From Holothuria scabra (taxonomy: Eukaryota > Echinodermata > Holothuroidea > Aspidochirotida > Holothuriidae), in contig CM074180.1 of NCBI GenBank assembly GCA_037179385.1, forward strand, positions 29,679,455-29,743,454: a DNA stretch of 64,000 bases, read 5' to 3'. Under the pieces are notes generated by a model, which saw only the letters and a list, made by a program, of their open reading frames with translations, did no database searches and was not told the origin of the DNA. The position numbers were made by a program, and so were the translations under genes. Position 1 is the stretch's first letter. Each line of letters begins with the position of its first letter. This document shows positions 58,176-64,000 of the stretch, piece by piece.

Positions 58176-59196
58176 CCTGCTTTCTATTAGAGTGTCTGTC
58201 CTACATCATGCACTTTCTGCATTTCTTCAAGATGAGGGCGCTATTTTGAAAAGTCTTTATCTAGATGTCCCAGCAGAAACATATTATAGTATATGACGAA
58301 CTGGCAGACCATTAGGCACTGCATGAATGACCAGCATATTAAGCTACTAAAGCCCAGAGGCAAACAAGTGGATTTGTAAATTCATTTACCTGAGTGGAAT
58401 GATTAAATCATTCAAGAGAACATTGTAGTTCCTTTTTGTTGTAAGACAATTCCCTCTTGTTTTTACATAAGTAAATAATTCAAGACTGAAGTGAAAATAT
58501 GTGCATTAAAATCCTTGTTGCATCTCATTTATGGTTAAAAGAGTTACTTTTTTTTACAGGTTTGTATCTGACAGTATTTTTTGTATCATTGTTCATGTCC
58601 TCGGGATTTGTGTTCTGGATCCTTGGGTGTATATTTGGAAAAAATTGAAATTATAAACATATCACTTTTTTTTTAGAAAAGTTCACTCATAGCAACTGTA
58701 GTTTTTATTATTTTGATAGATTTTATAGTATACTGACCAAAGAGTGATAAAGATATGATTTGTCTTAACCAATGTGAAAAAAAGGTCATTGCTAAAAACC
58801 TCCTAGAGAAATCACATATTGAAATTGCAGTGTGGGATTTTTTGTACTTTTGAGAAACACCTTGGTTTATAAAATGATAGGTGCATCAACATAAAGCAGT
58901 TGCATGACATTTTTTTCAAGAAGGATGGTAAATTATACAGAGAGCAATGTAATTGTGGTCCATATGACATCCAAATTTCAAAAATTCAAAATGCTACAAT
59001 ATTCATTACTTATGTAATGAGTGACATGTTTTGAAAGGAAGTTAGTAAATTGCATAAAACAATTTTCTCACATATTGGTACATCAGTCCAGTCATTTAGA
59101 GGGAACAAGAAGTTACCAGAATTAATGGTCCCTGGTATCCCAATTAATTAGGTAGCCCTTGTCCAGCATGTGACACAAATTTTGAAACTGAATTGG
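58176..59196. other. Intron interior, nothing recognised
   Basis: AT-rich, poly-T tracts near 58550 and 58667, no supported exon. Confidence 0.45.
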
Positions 59197-59448
59197 TTAA
59201 GAGCAGTCCCCCAACCTTTTTTTGAAGCTACAGCTAAATATCACATTTTTCTTCTTTTAAGTTTAAAGTATCTTTCATCATATTTTATGGCTCCACTATT
59301 ATACATTCATGGTAAACTAAGCAGTTACCTCTAATAACTTTTGCATTTGAAAAAAACAAATGTTGTCACATGACTCAATGGCCAGTCATAAAATAGGATA
59401 GTCTACTACACTGTATTTCAAGTTTGGGTGACTGCTCTTGCCCTTTAA
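59197..59448. mobile_element. Family D MITE, copy 3 (best preserved)
   Basis: It begins TTAAGAGCAGTCCCCCAACC and ends GTTTGGGTGACTGCTCTTGC followed by CCTTTAA. The interior parallels 5894-6154 throughout (AAAGTATCTTTCATCATATT, GGTAAACTAAGCAGTTACCT, TTGTCACATGACTC). Confidence 0.9.
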
Positions 59449-59714
59449 GTTGAAGATATAATTCTTTGATATCCATTTAATTTGAAATATTTCAGTTAAA
59501 AAAAAACAAAAACAAAAACAAACAAAGGCCAATGAGAGGAGATTTGTGAGAGCTAACCCCTTTTCAAAGCAATTTTTTTTTTTGAAGGGGGATGGGCTTC
59601 TTATCTGCCCACTTCAAATGAGCTGCAAGTCATATTAATCTGCAATTCACATCAGTTTCACACTTGTATCATAATATCCACCAGAGCTCCTGTAAACAGT
59701 GGAAACTAGGTTCG

Positions 59715-59950
59715 GTTAGATGAGATTTAAAGACACATCAACACAAATGTGTTACATAGGGTCCACTAAGGTCCTAAAGTAATTAAAAAGGTAAAGTTTA
59801 AGGAAGGTTTTAAATGTGGTTCAAGTTAAATTTCAGTTTACAATTCAAATATAGTGCAAGTCCTTCTCTTGTGTTGCTTTTTAAGACAGGCGAGAGATAC
59901 CATGAGCACATTCTACAACCCTAGCCCACATGGGGAGGGAACTGGGTGTA
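59715..59950. repeat. Family E dispersed repeat, copy 3
   Basis: GATGAGATTTAAAGACACAT, CAACACAAATGTGTTACATA, GGTAAAGTTTAAGGAAGG, GAGCACATTCTACAACCCTA and GCCCACATGGGGAGGGA match copy 2 (35650-35880) and the split copy at 22095-22625. Confidence 0.65.
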
Positions 59951-61080
59951 GGTATAAACTTAATGGCATTTATTCTTTGTTTTATCCTAACCATTAGAGC
60001 ATTGTCAAAGCATCTACCTGGTCAAAGTAGAGCCTTGCTACATCCCTATCTCATAATCTAGTTATTATGAAAAGCAGATGTTAATTAATAATTGATTGTA
60101 TACTTGTTTTCCATGCAGAAAAGAGGTTAAGAGTATCCTTTTGTGCCCTTCTTTTGTTTATCAAAAGGACTGTTGATATATATACATCAATTGGCACTTT
60201 TTAGTTTGAGTAAGTCATCTGGGACTGGTCTTCTTACAGGTAGGCAAACAAGCATGAAGCTTGAAACTGTAACACCTGTGTGCACCCTTATCTCTTGGGT
60301 ATCTTCATCCTTGGAAACCAGAACTGTTGAAAGTTGCATCTATCACCATGATTGACAGATGTCAACAGACACCTCTTTGTTGACATTATCAATATGGTGT
60401 CTGTTCCTAAAATATACTTCTAAGACAATCATTGACCCAAAGAGGTTAAAGAAGTTATGACTGACAGGAATAGCATCAGGACAACTCATCTGCCAACAGT
60501 TCTAAAAGATTTTTTTTTTGTTTTTTTTGTTTCGTAACAAAAATCTCGTAAAGTGTTACTTTGAGTGCAGGTAAAGGCAAACATTTGACTATACTTTTTC
60601 TTACATCTCTTGCTATCCTTCAAAATGACACTACTGCAATGCTGTATAGGAAAATTTTCAACACCACATTTTTCGACATTGCAAACTGATAGTGGTGTTA
60701 GGCTTAACAACTCAAAGGGGTAAATTTTTGAAGGCTGTTTCGAAATGGTCCTCTTAATAAACTGTTAAATAATGAACCTGGTTTTGAATATGCAGTAATA
60801 TTGAAGTGTTACCAGTTAAGAAGCATCCCATACTACTCAAGCTTGGCTACAGGTCTCTAATGTACAACTTTACACTAATGACCAGAGAATGGCCTTCCTG
60901 TATAAACACTTGATAACACTTACTTGAATGTCACTGTCTTGCACTTTTTGGGACATTGTTAGGAAACACTCCTTTAGCCTTGCATTGAGCCAAGTAGTAA
61001 GTCCCTTATGTCTCTTATTCCAAGCCGTTTACCTGAACTAGTTGTATGGTCATTGCGAGAAAGTATGGTGACTACTATTG
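59951..61080. other. Intron interior, nothing recognised
   Basis: AT-rich with short open frames and a T-rich tract near 60511-60530. No supported exon. Confidence 0.45.
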
Positions 61081-61116
61081 TACTGTGTGCATACAATATA
61101 TTGTATGCACACAGTA
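61081..61116. repeat. Perfect 36-bp palindrome
   Basis: Each base from 61081 pairs with its mirror partner at 61116 without mismatch or spacer. The left half is TACTGTGTGCATACAATA and the right half is its exact reverse complement. It could extrude as a cruciform. It borders the AT tract that follows. Confidence 0.97.
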
Positions 61117-61184
61117 TATTGTATATATATATATATATATATATATTGTATATATTGTATATATTGTATATATATATATATATT
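61117..61184. repeat. Compound TA / TATTG microsatellite
   Basis: Two TA dinucleotide runs flank three TATATATTG units. The open frames across it (translating as YIYIYI or similar) are repeat artefacts. Confidence 0.95.
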
Positions 61185-61855
61185 AACAGGGGATGCTACT
61201 GTTTATCTTGTTTGCTTGTGTCCATGTATCAGTTCCATCAGCTGTTTACACCTAATGAATTTGCATCAGTACTTGGACCTCATTTGTCTCATCAATAAAT
61301 ATTCATTAGGACACTGAGTATAGTTTACTTTGGCTACAGCATATTTTGTATTTTATCAAATTTGGTGGTTCTTTTTACAAAGATTACAAGGTTAATACCA
61401 CAACCGGCCTTATATTTTTCTCTGTTACTGTTCATATGGTCCACTCACACAAATGGTGAATTTGTTTAGCTTAGTTTTTAGACGTTTTTTGTTTTTCCTT
61501 TTCACAATCTCATGGCAACTCTTGAAGTTCCTAGTTTCCTACCTCCATAGTTCCTTCAGTATACTACAGCAAAATTTCAACTCTTTTCAAATTTTCCCCA
61601 TACTGTTTGTGGTGTTGTAAATTAAGAAGTCCAGTTTTGCATGATAGGGAAAAAGGAAAACCAATGTCATGGTGAAGGGGGCTTTAACCTGCAGGGAGAT
61701 GCTACTTCAATACTTTGAACTTGGAAACTTTTATATTCCCATATGCTGCGATGGAATATTTGGAGTGGATCATTGAGTAAAAGTTGTTTTAATACAATAA
61801 ATGCAAAATTTATCCCATGTTAAGGTTTGTGGTTCCGGTAGGTGTATGTATATCA

Positions 61856-62114
61856 TAAAGGAGAAATGCAATCACCTAACAATATAATACTAATACACTG
61901 CGCTGTTTCATGATTGGTTCTTGAGAGTCATGTGACAGTAATTTTTCTTCTTAAATATGAACTTTTTCTAGGAGTAGCTGCTTTGCTTACCTTGAATATA
62001 CAAAATTGAAGCCCTCAAATATTGTGAAAGATACTTTAAAGTGAACTGATAAGAAAATTTTTAGATTCAACTGTTGATTTAAAATAAGTTTGGGGCGACT
62101 GTTCTTGCACTTTA
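61856..62114. mobile_element. Family D MITE, copy 4 (reverse)
   Basis: TAAAGGAGAAATGCAATCAC, ATGATTGGTTCTTGAGAGTC, ATGTGACAGTAATTTTTCTT, AAAGATACTTTAAAGTGAAC and GTTTGGGGCGACTGTTCTTG-CACTTTA match the reverse complement of the family. Confidence 0.82.
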
Positions 62115-62247
62115 GAAGTATTACTTCCCTTCTCCTTACAGGTCATTGCCCTTCAGGTATGTTTTGGGATCAAAAATAATAGTCTAAAGGAATTGGATGC
62201 ACATGTTTTATGGCTGCTCACACCAGTTCATTAGACCACATGTTTGT

Positions 62248-62490
62248 TGCAATGGTAGGAGCAGCCGCCTCTCACGCGGAAGACCCGGGTTCTATTCCCA
62301 GGTCTAGTCATACCAAAGACCCCAGAAATGGAACCTCCTGCCATTGTGCGTTATGCTCTGCATAAGGAATGGAGTGGGGAAAACAAGCCAGCGAGCCACA
62401 ACTGGAAAAAAGGCAGTGGTTGGCTAGACATGAACCAATAGGTTGGAAACTGGGCTGTAAAACTCATCTAACTAAGTAACTAACTCGCCA
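62248..62490 (+). mobile_element. tRNA-Glu-like SINE, full length (clearest head)
   Basis: The head reads TGGTAGGAGCAGCCGCCTCT, CACGCGG, AAGACCCGGGTTCTATTCCC. The CCGC-CTCTCAC-GCGG anticodon arm and CCCGGGTTCTATTCCC T-arm/B-box resemble tRNA-Glu(CTC). The body is ACCAAAGACCCCAGAAATGG, CTCCTGCCATTGTGCGTTAT, GCCAGCGAGCCACAACTGGA and GGTTGGAAACTGGGCTGTAA. It ends CATCTAACTAAGTAACTAAC. Confidence 0.92.
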
Positions 62491-64000
62491 ATTTATTTTC
62501 AAAGGTTTCAATCAAGGTTGGAAAATCGTTTAATTCTTAGGAAGTGAGTTAGAATTTTCACATTATTCCATTTGTACTTTCATGTTCAAAATGTAAATTT
62601 CTCCCCAATTGAAAAAATTTACCTTCAAGTTTTTAGATATTCAGGGGAATAATATCCTGCCCCCCCCCCCCCCCACCTTTTTCTGCTCATGGCATCAATT
62701 AACAATTTGACATAACTAAGCAAATGTTTCGCAAGGTTACACCTTTTCAGTACATGGAAACATATGCTTAGATGCACTTGTCCATCACAGACATATTACC
62801 TGTAATTCCTACCATTAGTTTAACAATTTTTGAAGGCACTTTAAAGTTGCAGACTAAATTGTGCAGCACTTTTGTAGTCATTCTGCTCCATTATGGAGAG
62901 CAATTTTCCATTTTAAAATAAAGAGGTTCTTCAAGAAATAAAAACCTGCAGCACTTAATTGTTCAAATAGTGTACATCCCAATCATCGCTTTATTATATA
63001 ATTGCACGCTGGAAGAGAACATTAAAAAGTCAAGACATCATTGTTTTAATGAACATCAGTTCATTTTGTAAGTAGTTCGTTGGAAACATACAAGTCCATT
63101 AGGAACCCTCCCATCAGATCTAATAGCCACTACAGATGTAGTAATTTGGCTCTCTCCTGTTTGAGTGGTAAATTTGATGTGCTTAGCCTAGATCTGTGAA
63201 CAAACACCCTGAATACACAAATTCTGTTGTAGATGGACAAATGATCCATCATGTGAGACATGTAGGGAAGAGCATGTAGCAGTGTTGTACAGTGGAAGGA
63301 AGCCTCTTGCTTTTTGTTGACAATCAGATAGAATCAGGGTAAATAGAAAAGAGTTTGATGGACAGGAGAACTCGGGATGATGAGTATTGAACAGCTTCAA
63401 ATTGGAAGGGTCTTTTGGGAAAACACAGCCTGTCCATCAGGCTAAACTAACTTTGGCCCCCCTCCAGATAGGTTGTGGTGTGAACTTCTTGGATCTAATA
63501 AGCCAGTGGGTAAGTGGTGTGGACAGCTGTTTCTGTAGAAGATACTTGGATTGGTTTGTGCATGGGGTTTGTGTTTGTAACAGTGGAAATGTAGACATTA
63601 AACTTGATTATACCTAGCCTGGGGGTTAAATCTTCAGTCCAAAAGGGAACAGTAAAATTGAAATAACAAGAAAGTGGAAAGCTTTAATTAGAGATAATTT
63701 TCTGTTGAACCATCAAAATGATTGATCCAGGTCAGTGTTTTTCAATTGTCTGTTGTGGCTTTTTAGATGTGATGGCTCTCACTGCATCACAAAAAATTAG
63801 GGAGGTTTAAGAGATACACAAAACCAATAATGTATGTTTAAGAGTAAGAGCCTGCAGTAAATGCTGAGTATATTCATTCATCATAAGCTTTTAGCTAGAC
63901 AAAAAAAAAAAATAAAGAGTAAAAACAGTAAGTTAAGAGTGGAGAGGCAAAAGTGGATTTGTGAAAATGAGAATGAAAATGAGAGATATAATGACTTCAT
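62491..64000. other. Intron interior to window end, no gene recognised
   Basis: It contains a 16-nt poly-C run near 62659-62674 and a poly-A run near 63901. No acceptor-plus-exon with kinesin-like sequence was seen. Confidence 0.45.

Larger units (their letters stand above)
54617..64000 (+). other. Next intron of the KIF26-type gene (incomplete in window)
   Basis: It starts with the GTAAGC donor and continues past the window end. No acceptor followed by kinesin-like sequence (motor-domain motifs such as a P-loop GxxGxGKT/S variant) was found up to 64000. Repeats inside are listed separately. Confidence 0.75.

Noticed and set aside
61008..61317. Open frames rich in Tyr-Ile repeats
   Set aside because: They translate the TA microsatellite and palindrome.
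62260..62315. A genuine tRNA-Glu gene
   Set aside because: The arms are incomplete and the tRNA-like part continues into the shared SINE body found in many copies.

Overview
The window is AT-rich, repeat-dense animal genomic DNA. It has spliced exons with good consensus sites, a ~47.7 kb intron, tRNA-derived SINEs, many short inverted-repeat transposons and satellite-like arrays, and no bacterial gene organisation. The repeat landscape and the gene found suggest a marine invertebrate, probably a deuterostome such as an echinoderm, hemichordate or amphioxus. The species cannot be fixed from the sequence alone.

Only one protein-coding gene can be supported. It lies on the + strand and encodes the N-terminus of a KIF26-type atypical kinesin (kinesin-11 family; vertebrate KIF26A/KIF26B, worm VAB-8 relatives). 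The first coding exon (CDS 6291-6515, 75 codons) and the next (54200-54616, 139 codons) join in phase 0. Together they carry the family's N-terminal module: a CxxC followed by a basic/hydrophobic helix, then a second CxxC followed by a similar helix. The motor domain and the rest of the gene lie beyond position 64000. An apparent 5'UTR acceptor at 6233 implies at least one further upstream non-coding exon.

Layout: 1-1260 is a satellite-like array (period ~144-156 bp, three-unit higher-order pattern) and its conserved 3' flank. 1260-6233 is upstream or 5'UTR-intron sequence with two MITEs. 6234-6515 is the first coding exon. 6516-54199 is the giant intron, with two further satellite arrays (15.3-16.3 kb, 30.5-32.45 kb) and more than 30 mobile-element insertions. 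54200-54616 is the second coding exon. 54617-64000 is the start of the next intron, with more MITEs, SINEs and a perfect 36-bp palindrome beside an AT microsatellite.

The repeats fall into recurring families, named here by letters for cross-reference. A, C, D and H are TTAA-AGG-ended MITEs like T2/Kolobok elements. B is a GC-rich pair with TTAACCCTTT ends. E and G are unclassified dispersed repeats. F and I are foldback elements, and there is a separate foldback at 9979. J is a hAT-like MITE with an 8-bp target duplication. There are also a tRNA-Glu-like SINE (at least eight copies or fragments), a second poly(A) retroposon with a 10-bp target duplication, and a retroposed, poly(A)-tailed transcript fragment. 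The three satellite arrays repeat the DR1 nuclear-receptor element (AGGTCA-A-AGGTCA) in most monomers and look like central cores of small mobile elements. No multi-gene novel system is visible; the unusual content is in the repeats.
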